Below, piece after piece: positions 41,634 to 50,539 of a DNA stretch of 64,000 nucleotides. The stretch is taken from contig NZ_CP034539.1 of NCBI RefSeq assembly GCF_003963535.1, positions 6,944,001 through 7,008,000 on the forward strand, read 5' to 3'. Numbering within the stretch: position 1 is the first letter of the stretch; every line of letters starts with the position of its first letter. The translations under genes were made by a program, and so were the position numbers. The notes beneath the pieces are model-generated. The model was not told where the DNA came from, ran no database searches, and saw only the letters and a program-made list of their open reading frames with translations. This DNA is from Streptomyces cyaneochromogenes. GTDB taxonomy: Bacteria > Actinomycetota > Actinomycetes > Streptomycetales > Streptomycetaceae.

Positions 41634-43423
41634 ACGTCACCTCTCGAAACCACCGCGCCTTCGGAGGCCCCCCCGTCCGCCGACGCGGCCCCGTCCTCGC
41701 AATCCGCCCCCTCCGCCGAGGCGTCCTCGCCCGGGGCACCGGGCCCCTCCGCCGAAGCGCCCTCGCCCGGGGCACCGGCACCGGGCCCCACCCCCGAAGG
41801 CCCCCCATTGGCCCCTCCCCCCACCAACGGCAACCGCACCTCGAACACCGCCCCACCCCCATCGGCCTCCGTCACCGACAGCGCCCCGTGGTGCCGGCTC
41901 ACGGCCTGCCGCACCAGTGCCAGCCCCAGCCCCCGGCCCCCCGGCCCGGCCGGCTTCGTGGAGAACCCGCGCTGGAACACCGCCTCGGCGTGCTCGGGGT
42001 CCACCCCGGTGCCGGTGTCCGTCACCCGGAGCACCAGTTCGCCGCGCTCGGCGTACGCCGTCACCGTCACCCGTGCCCCCACGCTTCCCTGCGCCGCGTC
42101 GACCGCGTTGTCGATCAGGTTGCCCAGTATCGTCACGAGGTCCCGGGCGGGCAGGGCGTCGGGCAGCAGGCCGTCGTCCAGGCGGCTGTCCTCCGTCACC
42201 ACCAGCTCCACGCCCCGCTCGTTGGCCTGCGCGGTCTTCCCCAGCAGCAACGCCGCCAGCACGGGCTCGCTCACCGCCGCCACGACCTGGTCCGTCAGCG
42301 CCTGGGCCAGTTCCAGCTCGGCCGTCGCGAACTCGACCGCCTCCTCGGCCCGGCCCAGCTCGATGAGCGAGACCACCGTGTGCAGCCGGTTCGCCGCCTC
42401 GTGGGCCTGGGAGCGCAGCGCATGGGTGAAGCCCCGCTCGGAGTCCAACTCGCCCATCAGGGACTGGAGTTCGGTGACGTCCCGGAGTGTCACCACCGTG
42501 CCGCGCCGCTCGCCGCCGGACACCGGCGAGGTGTTCACCACGAGCACCCGTTCCGCCGTCAGGAGCACCTCGTCGACCCTCGGCTCCGACGCCAGCAGCG
42601 CCCCGGTCAGCGGCGCGGGCAGCCCGAGGTCCGCCACCGAGCGCCCCACCACATCGCCGGCCACTCCGAGCAGTTCCCGCCCGCCGTCGTTGATCAGCGC
42701 CACCCTGTACTGCCCGTCCAGCATCAGCAGCCCCTCACGCACCGCGTGCAACGCGGCCTGGTGGTAGTCGTGCATCCGGCTCAGCTCGGCCGCGTTCATG
42801 CCATGGGTGTGCCGGCGCAGCCGCGCGTTGATGACGTACGTACCGACCGCGCCCAGCGCCAGCGCACCCCCCGCCACCCCGATCAGGGCCGTCAGCTGGT
42901 CCTGCACCCGCTTGCTGATCGCCTCGACCCTGATACCCGCGCTGACCAGCCCGACGATGTCCTTCGGCGTACGCCCCCCGTCGTAGATCGGTACGACCGC
43001 CCGCACGGACGCGCCCAGCGTGCCGGTGTACGTCTCGGTGAACGGCTCCCCGCGCAGGGCGCGCTCCGTGTGGCCGCGGAAGTGCTGGCCGATCTGCTCC
43101 TCGTCCGGGTGCGTCCAGCGAATGCCCTCGCGGTTCATGATCGTGACGAAGTCGACGTCGGCGTCGTGCTGGACCCGCAGCGCGTACGGCTGGAGTGCGG
43201 CCGTGGGGTCGGCGGTGCGGATCGCCGCCGGTACGGACGGGGCGTCGGCGATCGACTGGGCGACCGCCATCGCCTGCCGGCCCGCCGCGTCCTCGGCCTG
43301 GCCGCGGTCGCTGACGTAGGTGAACACCGCGTACCCGGCGACGAGCACCGCTATCAGCACGGCCTGCATGGCGAAGAGCTGGCCTGCCAGGCTGCGGGGC
43401 GTCGGAATGGCGGGGATGCGCAT
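41630..43423 (-). CDS. CitA/DcuS-like sensor histidine kinase
   Basis: A 597-residue membrane kinase. The ATG at 43423 (MRIPAIPTPRS) was preferred over an upstream codon 48 residues earlier because that extension is unrelated to the family. Transmembrane segment 1 is at about residues 15-37 (LFAMQAVLIAVLVAGYAVFTY). It is followed by an extracytoplasmic sensor of about 135 residues with the citrate/dicarboxylate-type pattern (MNREGIRWTHPDEEQIGQ), segment 2 at about 180-205, a PAS domain (DGQYRVALINDGGRELLG), the phospho-His helix (RSQAHEAANRLHTVVSLIELG), and the ATPase with NLIDNAVDAA and GGRGLGLALV. The last 55 residues are Gly/Ala/Glu repeats. It probably senses C4-dicarboxylates and controls the divergent carrier. 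Confidence 0.92.
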   Translation of the reverse strand: MRIPAIPTPRSLAGQLFAMQAVLIAVLVAGYAVFTYVSDRGQAEDAAGRQAMAVAQSIADAPSVPAAIRTADPTAALQPYALRVQHDADVDFVTIMNREGIRWTHPDEEQIGQHFRGHTERALRGEPFTETYTGTLGASVRAVVPIYDGGRTPKDIVGLVSAGIRVEAISKRVQDQLTALIGVAGGALALGAVGTYVINARLRRHTHGMNAAELSRMHDYHQAALHAVREGLLMLDGQYRVALINDGGRELLGVAGDVVGRSVADLGLPAPLTGALLASEPRVDEVLLTAERVLVVNTSPVSGGERRGTVVTLRDVTELQSLMGELDSERGFTHALRSQAHEAANRLHTVVSLIELGRAEEAVEFATAELELAQALTDQVVAAVSEPVLAALLLGKTAQANERGVELVVTEDSRLDDGLLPDALPARDLVTILGNLIDNAVDAAQGSVGARVTVTAYAERGELVLRVTDTGTGVDPEHAEAVFQRGFSTKPAGPGGRGLGLALVRQAVSRHHGALSVTEADGGGAVFEVRLPLVGGGANGGPSGVGPGAGAPGEGASAEGPGAPGEDASAEGADCEDGAASADGGASEGAVVSRGDV

Positions 43424-43642
43424 GTCGTCAGTCTGCCTCCCTGGCTGATTGTGAACTAAATGAACGGAAGGGTGACCGCCCTCACACAGCAGGAGATAGT
43501 CACCGCATCGCTGAATAAGACACCCCCGTCCCCAAGGCGGCGTGACCCCCTCCCCGGGGCGCGGCACCTGATCAGCGAGACCCCCACCCCGGACGTGAGC
43601 CGCACGCCGGTGATGCCGACGAAGACGTCAAGGAGGGCAGCC

Positions 43643-45037
43643 GTGGCCGCCGCCAGTTCCCCCGATACGGCACCTGCCGCACCCGTCGCCAAGCGGGACC
43701 GCACGCACTACCTCTACATCGCGGTGATCATCGCGGTCGCCCTCGGTATCGCCGTGGGTCTCATCGCGCCCGACTTCGCGGTCGAGCTGAAGCCCATCGG
43801 AACGGGCTTCGTGAACCTGATCAAGATGATGATCTCGCCGATCATCTTCTGCACGATCGTGCTGGGCATCGGCTCGGTACGGAAGGCCGCGAAGGTCGGC
43901 AAGGTCGGCGGTATCGCGCTGGCCTACTTCCTCGCGATGTCGCTGGTCGCGCTCGGTATCGGCCTGGTCGTCGGCAACATCCTGGAGCCGGGCACCGGGC
44001 TCGCCATCACCGACGCCGTCAAGGACGCCGGTCACGCGCAGGTCGACGCGGAGGCCAAGGACACCACCGAGTTCCTGCTCGGCATCATCCCGACCACGAT
44101 GCTCTCCGCCTTCACCGTCCAAGAGGTCCTCCAGACCCTGCTCATCGCCCTCCTCGTCGGATTCGCGCTGCAGGGCATGGGGTCTGCCGGAGAGCCGATC
44201 CTGCGCGGTGTGCAGCACATCCAGAAGCTCGTCTTCCGCATCCTCGCCATGGTGATGTGGGCCGCGCCGATCGGTGCCTTCGGCGCCATCGCCGCCGTCA
44301 CCGGGTCCGCCGGTCTCGACGCGCTCAAGGAACTGGCCATCCTGATGGTCGGCTTCTACGTCACCTGCTTCCTCTTCGTCTTCATCGTGCTCGGCGCGCT
44401 GCTGCGGCTGGTCGCCGGCCTGAACATCTTCACGCTCTTCAAGTACCTGGGCCGTGAGTTCCTGCTGATCCTGTCGACCTCCTCCTCCGAGTCCGCGCTG
44501 CCGCGCCTCATCGCGAAGATGGAGCACCTCGGTGTCAGCAAGCCGGTGGTCGGCATCACCGTCCCGACCGGCTACTCCTTCAACCTCGACGGCACCATGA
44601 TCTACATGACCATGGCGTCCCTGTTCATCGCCGACGCCATGGGTACGCCGATGGCGATCGGTGAGCAGATCCCGCTGCTGCTCTTCCTGCTGGTCGCCTC
44701 CAAGGGCGCCGCCGGTGTCACGGGCGCCGGTCTCGCGACCCTGGCCGGTGGCCTCCAGTCGCACAAGCCCGCCCTGGTGGACGGCATCGGCCTCATCGTC
44801 GGCATCGACCGCTTCATGAGCGAGGCCCGCGCCCTGACGAACTTCGCGGGCAACGCGGTCGCCACGGTCCTGATCGGCACCTGGACCAAGGAGATCGACA
44901 AGGGCCGGGTCAACGAGGTGCTCGCCGGTCAGATCCCGTTCGACGAGAAGACCCTCGTGGACGACCACGGCCACGACGGCGCCCCGGCCGCGGAGGCGCC
45001 GGAACAGGGCGGCGAGAAGGAACTCGCCAAGACCTGA
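43643..45037 (+). CDS. dctA: Cation:C4-dicarboxylate symporter (DctA family)
   Basis: A 464-residue carrier using the GTG at 43643, which has AAGGAGGG five bases upstream; the open frame extends farther to 43460 without a ribosome site. It shows the DAACS family plan with eight transmembrane segments and two re-entrant loops. The Ser-rich loop is LSTSSSESALPRL, the substrate/cation segment is GYSFNLDGTMIYMTMA, and GAAGVTGAG follows. The pattern of HYLYIAVIIAVALGIAVG and FVNLIKMMISPIIFCTIVLGI at the front is classical. It should import succinate, fumarate or malate. Divergent orientation from the CitA/CitB-like pair suggests control by it. Confidence 0.93.
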   Translation: MAAASSPDTAPAAPVAKRDRTHYLYIAVIIAVALGIAVGLIAPDFAVELKPIGTGFVNLIKMMISPIIFCTIVLGIGSVRKAAKVGKVGGIALAYFLAMSLVALGIGLVVGNILEPGTGLAITDAVKDAGHAQVDAEAKDTTEFLLGIIPTTMLSAFTVQEVLQTLLIALLVGFALQGMGSAGEPILRGVQHIQKLVFRILAMVMWAAPIGAFGAIAAVTGSAGLDALKELAILMVGFYVTCFLFVFIVLGALLRLVAGLNIFTLFKYLGREFLLILSTSSSESALPRLIAKMEHLGVSKPVVGITVPTGYSFNLDGTMIYMTMASLFIADAMGTPMAIGEQIPLLLFLLVASKGAAGVTGAGLATLAGGLQSHKPALVDGIGLIVGIDRFMSEARALTNFAGNAVATVLIGTWTKEIDKGRVNEVLAGQIPFDEKTLVDDHGHDGAPAAEAPEQGGEKELAKT

Positions 45038-45054
45038 CCGACTCCGGCCCGGTC

Positions 45055-45130
45055 CGGCCCGGTCCATGCTCCTGGCCTCGGCCCGGTCCATGCTCCTGAC
45101 CTCCGACCGGTCCGGGCCCGTGCTCCGGAC
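45055..45130. repeat. 24-bp tandem repeat after dctA
   Basis: CGGCCCGGTCCATGCTCCTG plus four bases occurs at 45055-45078 and 45079-45102 with one difference, followed by a degenerate third copy. It lies between the carrier stop and its terminator hairpin and is not coding. Confidence 0.8.
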
Positions 45131-45132
45131 GT

Positions 45133-45157
45133 CCGGCCCCGCCTGAACCGGGGCCGG
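45133..45157 (+). terminator. Terminator hairpin of dctA
   Basis: CCGGCCCCG (45133-45141) pairs exactly with CGGGGCCGG (45149-45157) around a 7-nt loop. It lies about 95 bp after the stop, beyond the tandem repeat. Confidence 0.7.
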
Positions 45158-45235
45158 GCGTCCGGCCATCACACTCCGGGTGGCTGAGTAGCTCCCCCGT
45201 CGCTCAGCCGCCCGGTCCACATCGCTGGTCCCGAC

Positions 45236-45265
45236 TCAGGCGTACGGCAACTGCCGTACGCCTGA
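45236..45265. terminator. Perfect 14-bp inverted repeat between convergent genes
   Basis: TCAGGCGTACGGCA is followed after two bases by its exact reverse complement. It lies between the converging dctA and MarR genes, about 80 bp beyond the MarR stop, and probably terminates leftward transcription. A weaker pair GGCTGAG/CTCAGCC lies at 45182-45209. Confidence 0.65.
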
Positions 45266-45342
45266 CGGCATTACGGGAGCGGAAGGGGCGGACGAGCAGA
45301 GGAGCGGAAGGGACGGGCGGGCCGGCCGGGGTGCCGACGGGC

Positions 45343-45783
45343 CTAGGCCCACGGATCCGTGACCTCCCGCAACAGCGTCAACGCCTCCCGCAACTGCTTC
45401 ATCCGCCGCTTCCCGAGGTGCTCCTCCCACTCCTTCTCCACCTCGGCGACCACCGCGTCGGCGACATCCTTGGCCGCCCGGGCCTTCTCCGCCAGGCACA
45501 CCAGCCGGGCGCGCTTGTCCGTCGGGTCCGGCACCCGGCGTACATAGCCCGCCTTCTCCAGCTGGTCGACCAGGAAGCCGGCCGTCTGCTTGGTGACCTG
45601 GGCCTGTTCCGCCAGCTCGGTCAGGCGTGTGCCCTGCGGGCCGATGCGCTGCATGACCCGGGCCTGGGCGGGCGTGAAGTCGTCGAAGCCGGCCTCCGCG
45701 AGGGCGGCGAAGACGCGGTTCTCCAGGGCCCGGTAGGGGAGGAACAGGAGCACGCCCGTGTTGAGCTCGCTCTCCACCACCAT
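45343..45783 (-). CDS. MarR-family transcriptional regulator
   Basis: A 146-residue regulator. GAGGAGG is 8 bp before the ATG at 45783 (MVVESELNTG), so I reject the longer frame from 45822. The winged helix-turn-helix covers residues 45-100: LTELAEQAQVTKQTAGFLVDQLEKAGYVRR, followed by the wing DPTDKRARLVCLAEK. Flanking helices form the dimer. It diverges from a mycothiol-dependent-type enzyme across 112 bp that contain two copies of TTTGGTCAGAG and a dyad over the enzyme promoter. It therefore very likely represses that gene and itself. The ligand is unknown; phenolic compounds are typical for the family. Confidence 0.92.
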   Translation of the reverse strand: MVVESELNTGVLLFLPYRALENRVFAALAEAGFDDFTPAQARVMQRIGPQGTRLTELAEQAQVTKQTAGFLVDQLEKAGYVRRVPDPTDKRARLVCLAEKARAAKDVADAVVAEVEKEWEEHLGKRRMKQLREALTLLREVTDPWA

Positions 45784-45827
45784 GTACGGGGCCTCCTCGA
45801 ATAGCTGTACCGCCGACTGCACTTGGC

Positions 45828-45866
45828 TTGACTTTGGTCAGAGCCTCTGACTAATTTGGTCAGAGA
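45828..45866. promoter_or_regulatory. MarR operator and promoter of the mycothiol-type enzyme
   Basis: TTGACT (45828) and TAATTT (45852) are 18 bp apart, a good housekeeping promoter for the rightward gene. TTTGGTCAGAG occurs at 45833 and 45855, exactly 22 bp apart. The first copy forms the perfect dyad GTCAGAG-C-CTCTGAC (45837-45851) between -35 and -10. Two helical turns between copies suits two regulator dimers on one DNA face. Confidence 0.75.
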
Positions 45867-45895
45867 AGCTTACCACTTTGGGTGGGGTGATTCCC

Positions 45896-46528
45896 ATGGG
45901 TGTCGTGCTGGGCGTGGATGAGCGCTGGGCGATCGTCGACCGGGAGCGGGCGAGCCTGGCCGACCTGCTGGACGGGCTGAGCCCCGACGAGTGGGAGACA
46001 CCCACACGGTGTGGTGACTGGCGGGTGCGTGACGTGGCCGCTCATCTGACCATGGCGGCGCGCTTCACCTACCGGGACGGCGTACGGGAGATGATCCGTG
46101 CCCGCGGGAACTGGAACCGGATGATCCACGACTCGGCGGTCCGCGAGGCCCACGCGCCCGTCACCGAGATCGTCGCCAACCTCCGCTCGATCATCGGCTC
46201 CCGCGCCCTCGCCCCCACCACCACGCCCCGCGAACCCCTGCTCGACATCCTCGTCCACGGCCAGGACATCGCCCTCGCGCTCGGCCGCGAACGTGCGATG
46301 CCCGTGGCCGCCGCCCGCGACGCCGCCGATCGTGTGTGGACCATGCGGTTCCCGCCCCGCCCCTGGCCGCTCCCGCGCGCACGCCTGGTCGCCACCGACA
46401 TCGAGTGGACGTGCGGGGAGGGCGAGGAGGTCCGCGGCCCGATCGCCGGGCTCCTCCTGATGCTCACGGGGCGCCCCGAGGCAGCCAGGGAGTGGTTCGG
46501 GCGCACAGCCACCGCACCGGGGGAGTGA
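45896..46528 (+). CDS. Maleylpyruvate-isomerase/DinB-type mycothiol-dependent family protein
   Basis: A 210-residue protein, taking the ATG at 45896; a GTG at 45878 would add six residues. It carries the N-terminal four-helix DinB-like domain of the TIGR03083 family: DRERASLADLLDGLSPDEWETPTRCGDWRVRDVAAHLTM with a metal-ligand His, and later DILVHGQDIALALGR with the second His. In this family a divalent metal and mycothiol, the actinobacterial thiol, serve isomerase or transferase reactions. The precise reaction is unknown here. Control by the divergent MarR and its operator is strongly suggested by the layout, pointing to a detoxification role. Confidence 0.85.
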   Translation: MGVVLGVDERWAIVDRERASLADLLDGLSPDEWETPTRCGDWRVRDVAAHLTMAARFTYRDGVREMIRARGNWNRMIHDSAVREAHAPVTEIVANLRSIIGSRALAPTTTPREPLLDILVHGQDIALALGRERAMPVAAARDAADRVWTMRFPPRPWPLPRARLVATDIEWTCGEGEEVRGPIAGLLLMLTGRPEAAREWFGRTATAPGE

Positions 46529-46658
46529 AGGGGCGGGCTCGGGAAGGGCCCACCCCTTCGCGGCCGTTCACGCCCGCCCGCCCGAAATCCTTTGACCCGC
46601 CGCCCGTCCGGCCCCAGGCTGGAAGGCCCTGACCGAGGCCGTCCACCAGGAGGCGGGC

Positions 46659-48155
46659 ATGGCGGAAGACGCGTCACCCAACCGACCTCACCAGGAGGCG
46701 CCGGCCGTCTCGCTGGAGCAAGTGAACGAACCGTTCTACGAGTTCCTGACGGCGGTCGCCCGCGCACCCCGCAAGGACCAGGAGGACGGCCGCAACCTCA
46801 GCGCCCGGCTCATGGCCCACCTCGGGTCCACTCCGGCCGACCGCCCCGTCGTCAAGGCGGCCTACGCGCCGTACGACCTGCCCAACGTCCACCTCGCCCT
46901 GGAACGCTGGTTCGCCGCCGACCCCGCCCGCTCCTACGAACTGGTCGGCCTGCGCGGTGCCCAGCACCACGGCGACCTCACCCTCGGCGACATCCTCGAC
47001 GCGGCCGACCGCTACGACCGCTTCGTGATCGGCGCCGTCGACTACGCCCACCTCCCCGTCGCCCCGGACACCGAGCTGGCCTGCGTCTCCTGCGGGTTCT
47101 ACCTCGGCCGGGACGGCGACGAACGGTTCGCGGTACTGCTGCGCGGACCGCAGGACGAGTACGGGCGCTACAAGGTCGAGGTCGAGGTCCTCGCGCGGGA
47201 CAAGGAGTTCGCGGACCGCCTGCTCGCCGGGCTCGACACCCTCGTACGCGAACACAACGTCTTCCGCGGACAGGTGCTCTCCTTCGAGGGCTCGGAGTTC
47301 CGGCGCGGCCTCGGCCCCTTCCGCTTCCACCGCCGCCCCCACCTCACCCGCGACGACATCGTGCTCCCCGCCGGCCTCCTCGAACGCCTGGAACGCCAGG
47401 TCGTGGGCGTCGCCCGGCGCCGCGAGCAGCTGCGCGCGGCGGGCCAGCACCTGCGCCGCGGACTGCTGCTGTACGGCCCGCCCGGCACCGGGAAGACCCA
47501 CACGATCCGCTATCTGCTCTCCCACCTCCCGCAGTTCACGGTGGTGGTCCTCGCCGGCACCAGCATCTCCGCCATCGGCCCCGCCTGCGCCCTGGCCCGG
47601 ATGCTCCAGCCGGCGCTCGTCGTCCTGGAGGACTGCGACCTGATCGCCGAGGCCCGCGACCACGGCGGTGGTGACCAGCCCCTGCTCTTCCAGGTCCTCA
47701 ACGAGATGGACGGCCTCGGCGACGACGCCGACGTCGCCTTCCTCCTCACCACCAACCGTGCCGACCTGCTGGAACCGGCCCTGGTCCAGCGCCCCGGCCG
47801 CATCGACCTCGCCGTGGAGATCCCGCTGCCCGACGCCGAGGGCCGCGCCCGCCTCCTCGGCCTCTACGGCGACGGACTCGGCCTCGGCAAGGACGTCGCG
47901 GACGAGGTGGTGGCGCGCACGGAGGGCACCACGGCCTCCTTCACCAAGGAGCTGGTACGGCGCTCCGTACTCATCGCGGCCGAGCGCGAATCCCCGCACA
48001 CCCGACCGGACGACGTCCGCGCCGCCCTCGACGAACTCCTCTCCGACCAGGACCACCTCACCCGCCGCCTCCTCGGAGTCCAGGGGGCGCAGGCGGACCC
48101 GGACATGGCGGACAAGGACGGTGAGGGGGAGTGGGCTCCCACGCCCTCCGGCTGA
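46659..48155 (+). CDS. AAA-family ATPase
   Basis: A 498-residue protein. The first 240 residues have no recognised domain apart from a Cys pair (LACVSCGFYLG) and a beta-rich stretch. A single AAA domain follows: Walker A LLLYGPPGTGKTHTIR near residue 272, Walker B LVVLEDCDLIAE near 325, sensor 1 FLLTTNRADLLEPALVQRPGRID with the arginine finger, and the C-terminal helical lid. This looks like the FtsH/CDC48 group, but neither a protease nor transmembrane segments are present. ATP-driven remodelling of an unknown protein is likely. It stands alone between the mycothiol-type enzyme and the convergent reductase. Confidence 0.85.
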   Translation: MAEDASPNRPHQEAPAVSLEQVNEPFYEFLTAVARAPRKDQEDGRNLSARLMAHLGSTPADRPVVKAAYAPYDLPNVHLALERWFAADPARSYELVGLRGAQHHGDLTLGDILDAADRYDRFVIGAVDYAHLPVAPDTELACVSCGFYLGRDGDERFAVLLRGPQDEYGRYKVEVEVLARDKEFADRLLAGLDTLVREHNVFRGQVLSFEGSEFRRGLGPFRFHRRPHLTRDDIVLPAGLLERLERQVVGVARRREQLRAAGQHLRRGLLLYGPPGTGKTHTIRYLLSHLPQFTVVVLAGTSISAIGPACALARMLQPALVVLEDCDLIAEARDHGGGDQPLLFQVLNEMDGLGDDADVAFLLTTNRADLLEPALVQRPGRIDLAVEIPLPDAEGRARLLGLYGDGLGLGKDVADEVVARTEGTTASFTKELVRRSVLIAAERESPHTRPDDVRAALDELLSDQDHLTRRLLGVQGAQADPDMADKDGEGEWAPTPSG

Positions 48156-48165
48156 TCCGCGAGCC

Positions 48166-49062
48166 TCAACCGACCGGCACGATCGACCGGTTCAGCCGCG
48201 CCAGCTCCTGCGCCCCGAGCACCAGGTCCGCCGCGCCCGCGGAGTCCCGTACCGACTCCGGACGGCTCGCCCCCGGAATCGGGATCACGGCCGGGGACCG
48301 CGCCAGCAACCAGGCCAGGCACACCCGCTGCGGGCTGACGCCATGGGCGGCGGCCACCTCGTGGAAGGCGCCGAAGCGCGCCTCGCCCTCCGTCCGTGAC
48401 GGCCCGTCCAGCGAGCTGCGCGCGATGCCGCCCAGCGGACTCCACGGCAGGAACGCCAGTCCCAGCTCCGCGCACAGCCGCAGCTCGGCCTCGCCGTCCC
48501 GTACGGCGGGCGAGTACTGGTTCTGCACCGAGACCAGACGGTCGCCGAGGATCCGGTGGGCCGTGCGGATCCGGTCCGCGTCCGCGTTGGAGACGCCGGC
48601 CAGGCGGATCTTGCCCTCGTCGAGGAGTTCGCGCAGCGCGCCCACCGACTCCTCGAAGGGGACGGCCGGGTCGGGCTTGTGCAGCTGGTAGAGCCCGATC
48701 GCCTCGACCCCGAGCCGCCGGAGCGAGGCCTCGGCGGCCGCCTTGAGGTGGCGGGGGTCGCCGTTCACCGTCCAGCCGCCGTCGGCCGGCCTGCCCCGGC
48801 CGCCCTTGGTGGCCACCAGTACGTCGTCGGTGTCGCCCCCGTACGTGGCCAGCGCGCGGGCGACGAGGAGTTCGTTGTGACCGGGTTCGGCGCCCGGCAG
48901 ATGGTACGAGTCGGCCGTGTCCAGCAGTGTCACCCCCGCTTCCAGGGCGGCGTGCACGGTGGCCAGGGCGCGCCGCTCGTCGGGGCGGCCTTCGAGGGAC
49001 AGCGGCATAGCGCCGAGGCCGATCGCGCTGACGCGGTGGGGGCCGAGAGTGCGGTACCGCAT
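48166..49062 (-). CDS. Aldo/keto reductase
   Basis: A 298-residue (alpha/beta)8 NADPH-dependent oxidoreductase. The catalytic tetrad is visible: Asp and Tyr in LLDTADSYHLPG, Lys in VLVATKGG and His in LYQLHKPDP. The NADP-binding end is VIPIPGASRPESVRDSAGA. The substrate is unknown. The start lies one base after the stop of the SDR-type gene upstream (TGA-C-ATG), so the two are co-translated. Two adjacent reductases suggest a small two-step reduction or detoxification unit. Confidence 0.93.
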   Translation of the reverse strand: MRYRTLGPHRVSAIGLGAMPLSLEGRPDERRALATVHAALEAGVTLLDTADSYHLPGAEPGHNELLVARALATYGGDTDDVLVATKGGRGRPADGGWTVNGDPRHLKAAAEASLRRLGVEAIGLYQLHKPDPAVPFEESVGALRELLDEGKIRLAGVSNADADRIRTAHRILGDRLVSVQNQYSPAVRDGEAELRLCAELGLAFLPWSPLGGIARSSLDGPSRTEGEARFGAFHEVAAAHGVSPQRVCLAWLLARSPAVIPIPGASRPESVRDSAGAADLVLGAQELARLNRSIVPVG

Positions 49063-49063
49063 G

Positions 49064-49981
49064 TCAGACGCCCTTTCCGAGGGTCTCGGCGACGGCCTTC
49101 GGGAGCCAGTCCCGGGCGCGAGTGAAGCGGAAACCGAGCCGTGTGGCGCGGGAGTTGTCCATGCCGTAGGCGCGGGTGAAGGCGAACGGGGAGACCTCGC
49201 CGACCTCGACGGGCCGGAAGACGGTCCGGCCGTCCGGCAGGTGCGCGGCGATCGCGTCGCACAGCTCCTCGGTGGTCAGCACGCCGTGGGAGGCGGCGTT
49301 GACCGGGCCGGTGAAGTCCTCGCCCACCGCCCAGAGGAGGAAGTCGGCGATCTCCTCGACGTGGATGTACGTCGCCGGGTGGTTCACCACCGGCACGGCG
49401 ATCGGCTCGCCGGAGCGGATGCGGGTCGCGTAATGGGCCATACGGCCCGTGAAGTCGTCGTCCCCGCCCAGCACATGGGCGACCCGCACCGCCACGTACG
49501 GGAAGGCCGGGTCGGCGGCGAGGACGGCCTCCGCCTGCCGCTTGCCCTCGCCGTAGTGCGCGTCGAGGAACTCCCCGTCCTCCCAGGGGAGTCCGAGGTC
49601 CACAGGCACGTCCAGCGGATCCACGTCGGGCTCGCGCACGGGGGCGATCGAGTCCTCGTACTCGTACACCTCCACCGTCGACGTCAGCACATAACGGCGG
49701 GTGCGGCCGGTGAAGACCCGGCGGGCGATCTCCGCCTGCCGAGGGGTGTAGCAGACCTGGTCGACCACGACGTCGAACGTCCGCGAACCCAGCGCCGCCG
49801 TCAGGGACTTCTCGTCGCCCCGGTCGGCGACCAGATGGACCACGCCCGGCGGCGGGGCGGCCGACCCCCGATTGAGAACCGTCACACGATCCCCCACGGC
49901 CAGCAGCCGCGCGATCAGCCGCTTGCCGAAATAGCGGTTCCCGCCGATGACCAGTACCTCTCGTCCCTTTCGCATGACCAT
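49064..49981 (-). CDS. NAD-dependent epimerase/dehydratase-like (atypical SDR) reductase
   Basis: A 305-residue protein with its ATG at 49981 behind GGGAG; an ATG two codons later is possible. The Rossmann motif is VLVIGGNRYFGKRLIARLL, the catalytic Ser region is VLTSTVEVYEYED, and the Tyr-Lys pair is in DAHYGEGKRQAEAVL (YxxxK). Atypical SDRs of this sort reduce or epimerise sugars or act as isoflavone-reductase-like enzymes. The frame remains open far upstream, but that part is antisense to the Lrp gene. Coupled to the aldo/keto reductase, and 39 bp from the start of the divergent Lrp regulator, which may control both. Confidence 0.88.
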   Translation of the reverse strand: MVMRKGREVLVIGGNRYFGKRLIARLLAVGDRVTVLNRGSAAPPPGVVHLVADRGDEKSLTAALGSRTFDVVVDQVCYTPRQAEIARRVFTGRTRRYVLTSTVEVYEYEDSIAPVREPDVDPLDVPVDLGLPWEDGEFLDAHYGEGKRQAEAVLAADPAFPYVAVRVAHVLGGDDDFTGRMAHYATRIRSGEPIAVPVVNHPATYIHVEEIADFLLWAVGEDFTGPVNAASHGVLTTEELCDAIAAHLPDGRTVFRPVEVGEVSPFAFTRAYGMDNSRATRLGFRFTRARDWLPKAVAETLGKGV

Positions 49982-50020
49982 AATTCTCCCGGCCTCACAC
50001 CACGCTCTGAAGGGGAAGAC

Positions 50021-50539
50021 ATGGGAGATCCGGTCAGCACGCCGAAAGAACCACGGCATCTGCGCCCGGCCGCCAACGAAACGCCGGTGGCCTTCGACAC
50101 CCTGGACCGGCAGATCCTGGAACTCCTCCAGACCGACGGCCGCATCAAGCTGAGCGAACTCGGCCGCCGTGTGCGGCTCAGCCCCGCGGCCGTCACCGAG
50201 CGGGTACGGCGGCTGGAGGCGGCGGGCGTGATCACGGGATACGGCGCCCAGGTCGCCCCCGCCCGGCTCGGCTACGGCATCCAGGCCTTCATCCGGGTCA
50301 ACCCGCACGGCGGCTACACCCTCCGCCACCCCCGCACCCTGGAACTGATCGACCGACCGGAGATCGTCGAGGTCCACCACGTCGTCGGCGAGGACTGCTG
50401 GATCCTCAAGGTCGCCGTCGAGGACACGATCCATCTGGAGGAGATCCTGGAGGCGGTCTCCGCGCTGGGCCGTACGACGACGTCCATCGTGCTGTCCTCC
50501 CCGGTCCGCACGAAGCCGCTGCTGCCACGCTTGCCCTGA
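50021..50539 (+). CDS. Lrp/AsnC-family transcriptional regulator
   Basis: A 172-residue regulator with an ATG at 50021 and ribosome site AGGGGAAG. After a 25-residue flexible N-terminus the helix-turn-helix is LDRQILELLQTDGRIKLSELGRRVRLSPAAVTERVRRLEAAGVI. The C-terminal RAM ligand-binding domain carries IQAFIRVNPHG and VVGEDCWILKVAVED with the usual GxDD-like site as GEDCWI. Such proteins bind amino acids or related small molecules and assemble into octamers. It is divergent from the SDR/aldo-keto reductase pair with 39 bp between starts, so it probably controls them. The MerR gene promoter begins within its last codons. Confidence 0.92.
   Translation: MGDPVSTPKEPRHLRPAANETPVAFDTLDRQILELLQTDGRIKLSELGRRVRLSPAAVTERVRRLEAAGVITGYGAQVAPARLGYGIQAFIRVNPHGGYTLRHPRTLELIDRPEIVEVHHVVGEDCWILKVAVEDTIHLEEILEAVSALGRTTTSIVLSSPVRTKPLLPRLP

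Noticed and set aside
42000..43459. Plus-strand open frame antisense to the sensor kinase
   Set aside because: It lacks motifs, is His/Gln/Arg-rich, and lies over a kinase with complete functional motifs.
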